64,000 nucleotides of DNA, from contig NZ_LNBE01000003.1 of the NCBI RefSeq assembly GCF_001445655.1, forward strand, positions 2,338,530-2,402,529, in the 5' to 3' direction. The DNA comes from Streptomyces roseifaciens. GTDB taxonomy: Bacteria; Actinomycetota; Actinomycetes; Streptomycetales; Streptomycetaceae. This document shows, piece after piece, positions 51,987 through 60,969 of the stretch (position 1 is the first letter of the stretch; every line of letters begins with the position of its first letter). The position numbers were made by a program, and so were the translations under genes. The notes under the pieces are model-generated. The model was not told the origin of the DNA. It did not search any database and was given only the letters and a program-made list of their open reading frames with translations.

Positions 51987-52727
51987 TCACTTCAGGTGTC
52001 GGGTGAAGAACTGGGCCGCTGCGTCCCCCGCGAACTGCGGGACGCCGGTGTGCCCGCCCATATTGGCGTGCAGTGTCTTCTCCTTGGAGCCGAAGGCGTC
52101 GAACAGGTCCAGGGCCGTCTGCCGGTCGTTCCCTTCGTCGTCCCACTGCAGCAGGACGTGCAGAGGAATGGTGACCTGGCGGGCCTCCTCGAACATGGCG
52201 CGAGGGACGAAACTCCCGGCGAACAGAACAGCGGCCGAGATGCGCGGCTCGACCACCGCCAGCCGGGTCCCGATGGAGATCACTCCCCCCGAGTACCCGA
52301 CCGGGCCGCCGATCTCGGGCAGCGGCAGGAGGGCGTCCAGGGCGGCCTGCCATTCCGGGACCGCCTTGTCGACCAGGGGGAGGATGAGGGCGTCGATGAT
52401 CTCGTCGCTGACCGGCTCGCCGGCCTCCATAGCCCGGCGCAGGTCGGCGAGGGCCTGCTCGGCGGCGGGCCAACGGGGCCGGTCGCCGATTCCGGGGAGC
52501 TCGATGGTGGCCGTGGCGAAGCCGTCCGCCGCGGAGTGCCGGGCTCGGGCCAACAGCCGGGGGTACGTCTTGCGCAGCCCTAGAGGAGGAGGGCTGAGCA
52601 GGATCAGCGGCGCCGGTGCGGATGCGGATGCGGACCCGGGTGTCCACAGAATGCCAGGGATCTCGCCGAGGATGAATTCGCGCTCGAGGACAGCATCGTC
52701 GAGACGCTGTTCAGAAGTAAATTGCAT
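51987..52727 (-). CDS. Alpha/beta hydrolase (dienelactone-hydrolase-like)
   Basis: A 246-aa alpha/beta hydrolase with LILLSPPPLGLRKTYPRLLA, nucleophile elbow GYSGGV (Ser intact), acid residue in HVLLQWDDEGND and the late histidine in HANMGGHTGVPQFA. ATG 52727 has GAAAGG upstream; the longer frame would add eight residues. Similar proteins hydrolyse small esters or lactones. It lies just right of the IS630 element. Confidence 0.88.
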   Translation of the reverse strand: MQFTSEQRLDDAVLEREFILGEIPGILWTPGSASASAPAPLILLSPPPLGLRKTYPRLLARARHSAADGFATATIELPGIGDRPRWPAAEQALADLRRAMEAGEPVSDEIIDALILPLVDKAVPEWQAALDALLPLPEIGGPVGYSGGVISIGTRLAVVEPRISAAVLFAGSFVPRAMFEEARQVTIPLHVLLQWDDEGNDRQTALDLFDAFGSKEKTLHANMGGHTGVPQFAGDAAAQFFTRHLK

Positions 52728-53009
52728 GGTCGTGCCTTTCGGGAGTGCCAATGAACGGCGCTCCCGGACGACCTATCGCCCGACCGTGACCCCGGAGGGG
52801 AGCACCCATGTCGATACTGCGTTCACGGGTACCACCTCCTCCCTCTCTTGCACGGCCTCCGGAAAGGTAGCAGTGGCTGCCGTGGTTCCGCCAACGGGTT
52901 TTTGCGGAGGCTCTGTGGCCGAACACCACGGCGTCGGAGTCACGCCTGCCACTGGTCGGGAAGTGCACATCTGCCACCGATTCGAGCACCGAAAAGCCGG
53001 CAACCAACC

Positions 53010-53335
53010 GCTGACGACGCGTCCTGGAGCATGCGAATGCCGGTCTCCAGGGAGACCCCCCCCGCACTGACGCCCTTCACAACCTCGTCGAGGATCGCGG
53101 CTCGGTCGGTGGGCGTGTGGGGGCCGAACACGAGGCGGGCCGGGGCGCTGCTCGCCCGCCGGTCACCCCTCGGCCTGCCCGGCTTGGTGCAGGCGCTGCA
53201 CCATCTTCAGCAGCAGGCTGTACTTGTGAGCACGCGCCAGGCGCATCGAGTCGACAAGGGAGTCCAGCGGGCCGAGGCTGAGCTGAAGGGCGTAGCCGCT
53301 GGGCACGTCGGACGGGGTGATTGTGTTGAGGCTGA
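53010..53335 (-). pseudogene. Phage portal protein fragment
   Basis: Two minus frames joined by a shift near 53160: SLNTITPSDVPSGYALQLSL, GPLDSLVDSMRLARAHKYSL, LLKMVQRLHQAG, then VFGPHTPTDRAAILDEVVKG and VSLETGIRMLQDA. This is the C-terminal part of actinophage portal proteins that thread DNA through the capsid vertex. No other phage genes are visible, so this is a relic of a deleted prophage. Confidence 0.72.
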
Positions 53336-53439
53336 CCGCGGGCGTCGTTGATGGCGACGGAGTGGGTCCCGGTGTCGGGGAAGCGGGAGAGGAGGGAGGA
53401 GACGTCCTGGGGGTGCGGCTGCTGGTGTCCGAGATCGGG

Positions 53440-53577
53440 ATGATGTCACTCACCTACCTTCAGGACCCGCTGCCGCCGGAGGAAACAGAAGAGTTGAAGC
53501 GCACCATATTGAACGCGGCAGCCGAAGCGGGGGTGACGATCACCGCCGTCGTCCCGCGCACGCTCCCGGATGAGTAG
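53440..53577 (+). CDS. Small open frame, possible 45-aa protein
   Basis: ATG 53440 gives MMSLTYLQDPLPPEETEELK then RTILNAAAEAGVTITAVVPR. The amphipathic acidic helix and coding bias look real, but there is no good ribosome-binding site and no family match. It overlaps the upstream part of the portal-relic frame on the other strand. Confidence 0.35.
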   Translation: MMSLTYLQDPLPPEETEELKRTILNAAAEAGVTITAVVPRTLPDE

Positions 53578-53630
53578 AACCGGGGTGCCGGGTGGTCGCT
53601 CCACATGAGCGACATCCGACCAAGGGGCCC

Positions 53631-53732
53631 GGCGCGCGCGGTCCGCCACGTCCTCCCGTACTTGCGCTCCACAGCGCGCATCGACATGCCGGCACGCTGC
53701 TCACAGTGCACCGTCACGTACAACTCGGTCTT
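53631..53732 (-). pseudogene. IS21 IstA transposase, N-terminal remnant
   Basis: The minus frame reads KTELYVTVHCEQRAGMSMRA then VERKYGRTWRTARA, the N-terminal helix-turn-helix of IS21-type IstA proteins ('ELY--IRR--R-GMS-RAIARK'). Only about 34 residues remain. The IstB fragment at 48.6 kb has the same orientation. Confidence 0.6.
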
Positions 53733-53841
53733 GGACTGCGATGCCCGCATCCGAGACCCCAGAGGGAGAAGCACGCCGATCCCCCCACGGCAAGCTCGCC
53801 AGCGCCTGGGTTGGGGGGAGTGCCGGTCAGATGTCAGGCGC

Positions 53842-55575
53842 TCACCCTGCGGGCGTGTGCCCGTTCCCGCTTGCCATGAGTTCGTCGAAGGCCGCGAAGA
53901 CGTCTGTCGCGTGGAGGGTGATGAGGTCCTCCCGGGTCAGGGGCTGGCCGTTGCGGGTGGAGGCCGAGAGGCGGAGATCGCGCTGGGCGGCGGCTTTATG
54001 GCACAGGTTGCGGATGAAACGTCCGTTGCCGAGCGTGTCGACCCTGTCCGCCGCAGCGTCGAGGCTTTGTTCCAGGGCGCTCTCGCCTTCGGGGGAGAGT
54101 ACGTCGCCGTTGTCGTCCAGCAGCACGGTGGCGATCTGCCGCAGTTCCTCCGGCGCGTACGAGGGGAAGTCGACGTGCGTGGTGAAGCGTGAGGCCAGTC
54201 CGGGGTTGGCGGCCAGAAGAGTCTCCATTTCCCGCCGGTAGCCGGCCAGGACCACGACCAGGCGCTCGCGGTCGTCCTCGGCACGCTTCAGGAGGACCTG
54301 CAGTGCCTCGTTGCCGAACGCGTCACCGCCGTTGTACCCGTCGTTGACCAGGGCGTAGGCCTCGTCGATGAAAAGCACCCCGTCCAGGGCGGAGTCGATG
54401 ACCGCCGATGTCTTCAGCGCGGTGGAGCCGAGGTGTTCACCGACCAGGTCGACACGCTGCGTCTCGACGACGTGGCCGCGCTCCAGCAGGCCGAGCCCTG
54501 CGAAGACCTTGCCGACGATGCGGGCCACCGTGGTCTTCCCGGTGCCGGGCGGGCCCGCGAAGACGAAATGCTGTGGCCGGGTGCGGGTGGGTATGCCCTG
54601 CTCCGCGCGGAGCTTGGCCATCTCCAGCTGGGCGATCAGGGTGTGGACCTGGTGCTTGACCGACTTGAGGCCGATCATCGCGTCGAGCTCGGCCCGCGCC
54701 TGGGCGAGCAGGTCCGTGCGCTCCTGTGCCGCCACGGCGGTGGAGCCGGCCCCGGCCCGGACCACCTGGGCCCGCTCCTCCACGTCGTAGAGCGTGGGCC
54801 AGTACCGGAAGGAGTACTGGTAGTCCTTGAGGGCCTCCTCCTGCGCTCCCAGGCCCTCGTGGGCCCGGCCGCTCCAGTAGGCAAGCTCGGCGTCGAAGGG
54901 GCTGCCCACCTCGGCCTCCTCCGAGAGCCGGTCCAGGGTGTTGAGGGCCTCGTGCCAGACCTTCTGCGCAATGAGCGCCTGCGCGACGTAGAGCTGCGCC
55001 TCAGCGCTGAGCATGGGATCGTCGATGCCGGTCGAGCAGGACAGCACCCAGTCCCAGTCCTCCGAGAGGTAGGCGTGACGTGTGGCGACGAAGCGCGTCT
55101 CGTCGCAGTCCAGCTCCGCCTCCGCCAGTGTCTGCCAGGCCTCGTCGAGGGCACCGGCGTCCAGGAGAGCGCTCTGGGTGGCCAGCCACAGGTCGCGGCC
55201 CGTCTCCAGGGCGAAGCTGACGAACACGCCGATCGGAAACTGGGACGCCAGGGATATGTTGTGTTTGGCCCGCAGGGCCCCGAACTTCGCCGCGTGCTGG
55301 TCCATGGCGGCCAGGGCCTCGTCCTGACGCTGACCCGTCGCGTGCAGGCCGAGCCAGGCGTCGGCCGCGGTCGGGTCGTCGCGCACCGCATCCGCGAAGC
55401 GCACCGCCGCCCGGTCGGTGTGCCCTTGCCCGAGCAGGCCGACGGCGTCCAGCCAGGCCCGCTCCGCGCGCCTCGCCGCCAGCCAGGACGTGGTTCCACG
55501 CGACACGGTTCTGTCCCCCTGTGACTGCTTGGCGGCCTGCTCCGGAGCAGGAACAGGGTCGGCCGATGTGATCAT
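53842..55575 (-). CDS. EccA-like AAA+ ATPase (CbxX/CfqX family)
   Basis: A 577-aa protein with the EccA layout. The N-terminal half (about residues 35-280) is a TPR-like superhelix (AVGLLGQGHTDRAAVRFADA, AEAQLYVAQALIAQKVWHEA). The C-terminal half is a CbxX-type AAA+ domain: LDAMIGLKSVKHQVHTLIAQ, Walker A GPPGTGKTT (about 343), Walker B VLFIDEAYAL (about 398), sensor VVVLAGYRREM and arginine in NPGLASRFTTHVDFPSY. Mycobacterial EccA works in type VII secretion. No EccB-E or WXG100 genes are in the window, so it is an orphan copy; the secretion link is inferred from family only. Confidence 0.92.
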   Translation of the reverse strand: MITSADPVPAPEQAAKQSQGDRTVSRGTTSWLAARRAERAWLDAVGLLGQGHTDRAAVRFADAVRDDPTAADAWLGLHATGQRQDEALAAMDQHAAKFGALRAKHNISLASQFPIGVFVSFALETGRDLWLATQSALLDAGALDEAWQTLAEAELDCDETRFVATRHAYLSEDWDWVLSCSTGIDDPMLSAEAQLYVAQALIAQKVWHEALNTLDRLSEEAEVGSPFDAELAYWSGRAHEGLGAQEEALKDYQYSFRYWPTLYDVEERAQVVRAGAGSTAVAAQERTDLLAQARAELDAMIGLKSVKHQVHTLIAQLEMAKLRAEQGIPTRTRPQHFVFAGPPGTGKTTVARIVGKVFAGLGLLERGHVVETQRVDLVGEHLGSTALKTSAVIDSALDGVLFIDEAYALVNDGYNGGDAFGNEALQVLLKRAEDDRERLVVVLAGYRREMETLLAANPGLASRFTTHVDFPSYAPEELRQIATVLLDDNGDVLSPEGESALEQSLDAAADRVDTLGNGRFIRNLCHKAAAQRDLRLSASTRNGQPLTREDLITLHATDVFAAFDELMASGNGHTPAG

Positions 55576-55957
55576 CTATGGAGGGTCGATGGTACTGCGC
55601 GCCCTCAGTGACGCTCCGCGGTGACCTCCATGGCGGGCCGACATCCATGAAGCATTCCTCGAACTCGCCTGCCGCCTTATCGCCCATCGGCAACTGAAGT
55701 CATTGTGTTGGCCGCTGCCAGGCGGTGTCCGACGGGCGGTGTCCGACAGGCCGTGTTCGGCAGGCCGGGTCGTGGCCCGTACTTTGCTTATGCCGTTCCG
55801 GGCCGTGCGAGCGCAGCGACCTGGGCTGATCAGGGGAACCTCCGGGGGTGCCGGGCCACGCGGGGTCGCAATTCCGGTCTCGCCTCGGAGGGACTGCCAG
55901 CATGGGGCGTCCGGGCGGTTTCCCTGCCCGGAAAGGCTCAGTGATCGGAAGCGCGCA
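55576..55957. other. 382-bp divergent intergenic region
   Basis: It separates the EccA-like gene from a membrane-protein gene and must hold both promoters. A short repeated stretch (GTGTCCGACGGGCGGTGTCC-like, about 55726-55760) is visible, but no clear promoter boxes. Confidence 0.4.
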
Positions 55958-56671
55958 ATGCCCGGTGCGGACAGGCCCTCCACCTCGGCATCCTCTCCTG
56001 CGCCGGTCCCTGGGGAGATTCAGGCCGTGCTGGGCAAACGCCTGGACGATGTGGCCAAGATCCTGGCCGGTGCCCTGGTGGCGGTGGCCGGCCTCATGAC
56101 CACGCTGGGGCTCAACAGCCATTTCGTGTTCGTTGCCCTCAACAACAGGTCATGGCCCATCTACGTGGCCTCGTTGTGTGCCATCGTCGCCATCGTCTGC
56201 AGCATCGCCGCCCTGCTCATCCGGCCCACTGACCGCGGAGTCCTCTGGGAGACGGGCGTGCTCGTCCTCGGCGTGATCTTCTACATGGCTTCATTGAGCA
56301 TCGCCGTCGTCGGAGCCGCCCAGGCCGCAGGGGGGAATGGCCGCCCGACCATCACCGACGTCAGGCTCGAAGGCCCGCGCTCCGGCACCAGACTGCACTT
56401 CGCTGTCCATGCCGACGGCGTACGGAAGTGGTCACACATCGAGGTGTCCGTGAGTCCTCAGCCCCCTGGGAAGTCCGGGGATCTCTATTGGAGTGTGCTC
56501 CGGCCGGACGACCAAGGAACTGTCGCCCAGCAGATCGATATTCCGCTTTCGCCTCCGGCAGGGACATCCGTGGTGGCGATTTCCGCAGTCAACCCCGACG
56601 AGTCCGAAGCGGGCGCGTGCGAAGCCGACACGCAGCACGGGCCGGCATGCACGGAGCTTCACCTCGGCTGA
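55958..56671 (+). CDS. Membrane protein with C-terminal beta domain
   Basis: A 237-aa protein. Residues about 25-125 contain three to four hydrophobic helices (ILAGALVAVAGLMTTLGL, IYVASLCAIVAIVCSIAALL, GVLVLGVIFYMASLSIAVVG). The extracytoplasmic C-terminus (about 130-237) is beta-rich: ITDVRLEGPRSGTRLHFAVH, HIEVSVSPQPPG, and ends with two cysteines (EAGACEADTQHGPACTEL) that could form a disulphide. GGAAG precedes the ATG. Divergent from the EccA-like gene; no known family. Confidence 0.75.
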   Translation: MPGADRPSTSASSPAPVPGEIQAVLGKRLDDVAKILAGALVAVAGLMTTLGLNSHFVFVALNNRSWPIYVASLCAIVAIVCSIAALLIRPTDRGVLWETGVLVLGVIFYMASLSIAVVGAAQAAGGNGRPTITDVRLEGPRSGTRLHFAVHADGVRKWSHIEVSVSPQPPGKSGDLYWSVLRPDDQGTVAQQIDIPLSPPAGTSVVAISAVNPDESEAGACEADTQHGPACTELHLG

Positions 56672-57047
56672 AGGCTGTACCGGCGCCGCATCCAGGCTCG
56701 TCACCGACCCACTGGATCGCCTGTAACGGCTCTGTCCGGTGTGCAGACAGTACGGGCACTTGGACGCCGAAGTCGACGCGACCGTGCGCCGTCGGCAGAC
56801 ACCGCGCTCCCGGGCCGGACCACGGCCGTCCGCGTACCCCGGGCAGGACTGCGGAGCTACGGGCGACGCCGCTTCCGCTGCCGCCGCTACCGGTCACGGC
56901 CTCCCCCCGGTTGGACAGGACACGGTGAGCTCCGCGGTTTCCTGCGACGTGACCAGCCTCCTCCGGAACGCGGGTGTGGTGGGGGAGTGGGGCAGTGCGG
57001 GAGGCCGAGCCGCGGGCAGCGTTGATGTCGGATGCCACAACGCGGGG
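56672..57047. other. 376-bp region without a supportable gene
   Basis: Frames are arginine/serine-rich shadows with no domain. It lies between the membrane-protein gene and the end of the marR gene on the other strand. Confidence 0.45.
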
Positions 57048-57530
57048 TCAGGAGCTCCTAGCGTGGTGGTCCAGCAAGCGGGTGAGCAGCTGCACGAGCT
57101 GGTCGCGTTCGGCCGGGCTCAGTGGTGCGAGTAGTTCGTCGTGGAGGTCGTCCAGGACCTTGTCGAGACGGGGTAGGCGACGGCGGCCTCGGGCGGAGAT
57201 CGTGATGATGTTGCGGCGCCGGTCGTCGGGATCCGGCGCCCGCTCGACGAGGTCACGCTCGGCCAGTTCGTTGAGCACGCCGACCATGTCGCTGCGGTAG
57301 ATGCCGGTGCGCCGGCTCAGCGTCGCTTGGCTGCCCGGCCCGTACTCCTGCAGCGAGGCGAGCACGGCGTAGTGCCACTTGCGGGCGTCGACTTGTGCCA
57401 GCCCCTCGTTGATCAGCTTGTCCGACCGTGCGGTCAGTTGCGACAACAGCCGGCTCGCCTGTCGGCGCAGCCTGTCGGGCGTCTTGCGTGCGCCGTCGTC
57501 GGGCAAGTCCGCGGCTTCGGCTCTGGTCAT
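57048..57530 (-). CDS. MarR-family transcriptional regulator
   Basis: A winged-helix protein of about 160 aa: DARKWHYAVLASLQEYGPGS, QATLSRRTGIYRSDMVGVLN (recognition helix), the wing LVERAPDPDDRRRNIITISA, and a long C-terminal dimer helix LSPAERDQLVQLLTRLLDHH. Start taken at ATG 57530; an ATG at 57548 is in frame and lies next to the operator, so leaderless translation is possible. It is divergent from the dienelactone-hydrolase gene and probably represses both through the palindrome at 57551. Confidence 0.92.
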   Translation of the reverse strand: MTRAEAADLPDDGARKTPDRLRRQASRLLSQLTARSDKLINEGLAQVDARKWHYAVLASLQEYGPGSQATLSRRTGIYRSDMVGVLNELAERDLVERAPDPDDRRRNIITISARGRRRLPRLDKVLDDLHDELLAPLSPAERDQLVQLLTRLLDHHARSS

Positions 57531-57550
57531 GGCGCCCATTCTACCCATTG

Positions 57551-57612
57551 CGTTAGTCCGACTAACGATGTACGGTCACCCACACCGAAAACGTTAGTGA
57601 CATAAACGTTAA
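57551..57612. promoter_or_regulatory. MarR operators between marR and the dienelactone hydrolase gene
   Basis: CGTTAGTCCGACTAACG (57551-57567) is a palindrome with perfect 8-bp arms, the typical size of a MarR site. Two further half-sites, ACGTTAGT (57591-57598) and AACGTTAA (57605-57612), repeat the same core next to the hydrolase start. MarR binding is inferred. Confidence 0.75.
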
Positions 57613-57616
57613 TTCG

Positions 57617-58393
57617 GTGAACTCCAAGGAAGGAAGATCCGCTATTCCCGCCAAGATGTTGCAGATTCCCACCACGGACGGCCACGCCGACGCCTTCGCT
57701 GCCTTCCCCGACCACGGCGAGCGGCACCCAGGGGTGCTGATGTACGCGGACGGCCTCGGCCTGCGGCCCGTGCTGCGGGAGATGGCCCGCGAACTGGCCG
57801 GGCACGGGTACTACGTGCTCGTCCCCAACCTCTTCTACCGGCACGGCCAGGCACCGGTGATCGAACTTCCCGAGTTCATCGGAGAAGAGGCGCGGCCCGC
57901 GGTCTTCGCCGAGCTGATGCCCTTGATCGAGGCGCACACCGCCGAACGGGTCCTGCGCGACGCCGACGCCTACCTCCAGTTCCTCACCGCCCAGCCCGAG
58001 GTCAGCGCCGGACCGGTCGCGGTGACCGGCTACTGCATAGGCGGTCTCCTGGCGATGCGCACCGCCGCGGCCCACCCCGGCCAGGTGGCCGCCGTCGCCG
58101 GATTCCACGGCCCCGTGGGCGCCGACGGGGCCGACAGGCGCAGCCTCCTCTCCACGCTCACCGCCCAGGTCCACCTCGGCCACGCCGAAACCGACCTGAC
58201 GCCCGAGGCCCTTGGCGAGCTCAACCAGGCCTTGGACGCCGCTGGTGTCGACTACACCTCCGAGATCTACCCCGGCACCATCCACGGCTTCACCATGTCC
58301 GACACCGACGCCTTCAACCCAGCCGCACTGCAGCGCCACTGGGACCGTCTGCTCCCCCTCCTCGACCGCACCCTGGGCAACAGCTACAGCTGA
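57617..58393 (+). CDS. Dienelactone hydrolase family protein
   Basis: An alpha/beta hydrolase of up to 258 aa with the cysteine nucleophile of dienelactone hydrolases: VTGYCIGGLLAMRTAAAHPG (Cys elbow G-x-C-x-G), RHPGVLMYADGLGLRPVLRE, GYYVLVPNLFYRHGQ, and the acid/His pair VHLGHAETDLTPEAL and GTIHGFTMSDTDAF. Start is uncertain: GTG 57617 lacks a ribosome-binding site, AAGGAAGGAAG (57626-57636) precedes an in-frame ATT (57644), and ATG 57656 lies 19 nt after that site. Regulated by the divergent MarR (inference). Confidence 0.92.
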   Translation: MNSKEGRSAIPAKMLQIPTTDGHADAFAAFPDHGERHPGVLMYADGLGLRPVLREMARELAGHGYYVLVPNLFYRHGQAPVIELPEFIGEEARPAVFAELMPLIEAHTAERVLRDADAYLQFLTAQPEVSAGPVAVTGYCIGGLLAMRTAAAHPGQVAAVAGFHGPVGADGADRRSLLSTLTAQVHLGHAETDLTPEALGELNQALDAAGVDYTSEIYPGTIHGFTMSDTDAFNPAALQRHWDRLLPLLDRTLGNSYS

Positions 58394-58473
58394 GGCTCCG
58401 GCCCGGAAACCAAACCTGAAGCACACGGCTCCGCAGCCTGTGGCTCATACGCGCTGAGGTAGCGTCCCGGCAC

Positions 58474-59021
58474 ATGACGGCCGGCGATGACGAGAAGCAA
58501 GAGAAGTACGAGGCGGAGGGCAAGGCTGCCGGCCGGGTGCGGCTCGTGGAGGACCTGGTCGCTCAGGTGCCCGGGTTCGAGGACGCGTACGAGTGTCACG
58601 TCTTCAACGAGGAGGGGGTGCTCGCGCACCTGTTCTTCTGGGACGTCGTGCAGGACACCGTCCGCTCGTACCTGGGGGAGGGGGACCCGGACGGTCCCGA
58701 CTGGCGTCGGGTCCTCGGCTTCCTGGAGGGGGAGACGCGGCGTCGCATGCCGGGGGCGATCGAGGTCATTGTGACGTCGTTCCTCTACGACCTCCCCTAC
58801 AAGGGGGAGCCCGGTACGGGATCGAGGCGCACCTCGGGCCGGTCATGAAGGAGAGGTATCTGCAGCTTCGGCCCTGGTACGAGGCGGAGGCCTCGGGCGC
58901 TCCAGGGGGGCCGGCTGGCCCCCGCACACCCCCGGCCGACGACCCGCTTCCCACGAGGGAGGCGGCCCGTCTCCCCGAGTGTCAGCACGGCTGCTGCAGC
59001 CACGAGCCGAGAACGGCGTAG
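58474..59021 (+). pseudogene. DUF7674-like protein with one frameshift
   Basis: ATG 58474 leads into LVEDLVAQVPGFEDAYECHV, FNEEGVLAHLFFWDVVQDTV and IEVIVTSFLYDLPYKGEPG, like the small DUF7674 proteins. A missing base near 58812 (CCCGG) shifts the rest, which continues in another frame as YGIEAHLGPVMKERYLQLRP. The expected protein is about 150-180 aa. The shifted tail overlaps the convergent HAD gene. A true indel or a sequencing error are both possible. Confidence 0.65.
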
Positions 59022-59503
59022 TCGCCATCAGTCAGACCATGACGGGGATCGACACGATGCAGCAGAGCGTGTCCCTGGTGATGGGCGGCGACCCAGACCC
59101 GATCAGCCTCGGTGATTTCGTCGTCGACCCAGGCGAATGGGTGGTTGGCGGCCCATTCGACGAGGGCGCGGGTCTTCCAGTGCAATCCGTTGCGCTCGTC
59201 CTGATCATCGATGTCCGACGGCTCTGGCCAGATCACCACTGCCAGTTGCGGCAGACCGATACGGGGGGCGATGCACTCATTCGCGTCCGTCATCCATGTC
59301 GTGGCCCAGACCACCTCGCACGGGAGTGCCGCCAGCCGGGGCCCGTGTTCAGGATTGATCCTGGTCAGGAGCGGATTGGCACCAGCATCAAGCGGTTCAA
59401 GACCTGTCGCATAGGTCGGATACTGCTGAGGCTCCGCGCCGAACGGGATGAGGGGGCCATCGACATCGAGAAATAGCAGCGGACGCTGCGCAGAGCCAGT
59501 CAT
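58982..59503 (-). CDS. HAD-domain protein (HAD_SAK type)
   Basis: A 173-aa protein of the HAD group: motif I LLFLDVDGPLIPFGAEPQ, motif II region VVWATTWMTDANECIAP, and motif IV PFAWVDDEITEAD. The compact size and the WATTW motif fit the HAD domains found alone or in 'Swiss army knife' RNA-repair proteins. It should act as a phosphatase on a small molecule or RNA end; no partner genes nearby. Convergent with and overlapping the frameshifted DUF7674-like gene by about 40 bp. Confidence 0.85.
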   Translation of the reverse strand: MTGSAQRPLLFLDVDGPLIPFGAEPQQYPTYATGLEPLDAGANPLLTRINPEHGPRLAALPCEVVWATTWMTDANECIAPRIGLPQLAVVIWPEPSDIDDQDERNGLHWKTRALVEWAANHPFAWVDDEITEADRVWVAAHHQGHALLHRVDPRHGLTDGDYAVLGSWLQQPC

Positions 59504-59653
59504 GACAGCACAATAGCGACAGATCCAAACGAGGTCCTCGTCGATGACGAGGGCCCTGTAACCACCCGCAGCGCCCGCCGACCCGGACGTGCACTCGCAG
59601 CGAGGCTCCCCTGGTCTGAGGCCTCGGCGCGCGACACGGTGACGCCGAGGGCG

Positions 59654-59870
59654 TCATGAGCTGCGGAAGGCTTCGGGGTAGGCGAATTCGCCGTGCACGC
59701 AGGGTTGGTAGGCGGCCAGGGTACGGACCTGACAGAGGTCGCCCCAGTCCGGTTCCGGACCGACGATGCCGAAGTCTGTGCTCGGCCGCCGCCGCGGGCG
59801 AAAGCCGAAGCGGCCGTAGAAGTCGCGGTCCTGCTCCCAGCACCTGCGCTTCCCCGATGGGACGGACGCT
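59654..59870 (-). pseudogene. GNAT acetyltransferase, C-terminal fragment
   Basis: A minus frame of about 70 codons without a start reads DRDFYGRFGFRPRRRPSTDF, GIVGPEPDWGDLCQVRTLAA and YQPCVHGEFAYPEAF. 'FYGRFGF' followed by this kind of sequence is the last third of the GNAT subgroup in which the active-site Tyr lies in a FYxRxGF motif. The acetyl-CoA-binding core is missing. Confidence 0.65.
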
Positions 59871-59879
59871 CGGTAACCG

Positions 59880-60860
59880 TCACCGCAGGCGCGCAGGCGC
59901 GCAGGCGGGTGCGGGCCAGGTCAGGTGCACTGCCCCGGGCAGATCGCGTGCGACAGAGGCGGCCAGTGCTGCACGGGCGGTTCGGGACGGAGGAACGTGC
60001 GGGCTGTCGAGCCATTCGGCGAGGTCGTCGTCCCAGGCTGCCATGCGGTAAAGCGCCTCATTCAGGGCGGCGGCGTCCTCGGTGAGCAGCGCGTCCGCCA
60101 GCGCGAGGGTATCGGCACGGGCGGTGCCCGGCAGCGCCGGAATGCCGGGCAGGCGGAGCCGGGACGAACGCAGCGGTCTGCGCAGGGCAGAAGGCGGCCA
60201 GTGAGGCGAGCACACAGCGAGCGGCACCGCTCTCGAGGTCCCACTGCGGGAGAAGAGCCGGGATCCGTGCGATGACCGCCTCACTCACCGCTGCGAGGTG
60301 GCTGAGGGCGACCTGGCCGTCTCGCAGCGCATCCCAGTCGGCGGTGCGGACAGCCGTGGTGTCAAGCTTGGCGGCAAAGTCAAGCAGCAAAAGAAGAAAG
60401 CTCGCACGGGCGCCCGGCGACACGGCCTGGGAGCGGGCCAGTTCGGTGATGAACGGGACGATCGACACTATGCCGCCGTCCGGGGCCAGGGACGGCATGT
60501 GATGGGCCGTGGACACGAGGTCCGTGAGGAACAGCCGGGTGCCGTCGGGTTCGGCAAACTCCTGGACGAGGTCGTCATCCGTGAGGAACGCCAGAGGCGG
60601 GGGGTGCCGCGTCGGAGGTGCCGCACATCCGGTGCGCGACGGCTACCGCCTCGGCTATCTCCTCCCTCGGGTCGCCGAAGTGCAGACCCTCCCACGCCGG
60701 TGCCCTGCCCGGCTGTGGTAGACCGACCGACCGACCGGCACAGGGACAGGCAGCGCCGTACGGGCCGTGGCGTCCTCGTGGACCAGGCCGTCGAGAGCAG
60801 AGGCAGGCACCCCGCCCGCGTCCCACACAGCACCCGCTGCACACCCACAACCATGCCCGC
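59880..60860 (-). pseudogene. Unknown gene broken by several frameshifts
   Basis: Continuous coding-like sequence runs through three minus frames: ALDGLVHEDATARTALPVPV; then EEIAEAVAVAHRMCGTSDAA; after the C6 run near 60600, LAFLTDDDLVQEFAEPDGTR and GARASFLLLLLDFAAKLDTT; and after another shift near 60160, TLALADALLTEDAAALNEAL and YRMAAWDDDLAEWLDSPHVP. Helical, HEAT-like in feel, about 320 residues if repaired. Family not recognised. At least three indels. Confidence 0.55.
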
Positions 60861-60969
60861 CATCGTGCCGCGGCGATAGGGTCGAACATCCAGTAGTACT
60901 GGTGAGCGGGCGCGCCATCAATGGCTGATGCCGCTCGCCCGACCACGTCGCACGAGGGGGGAACACACC

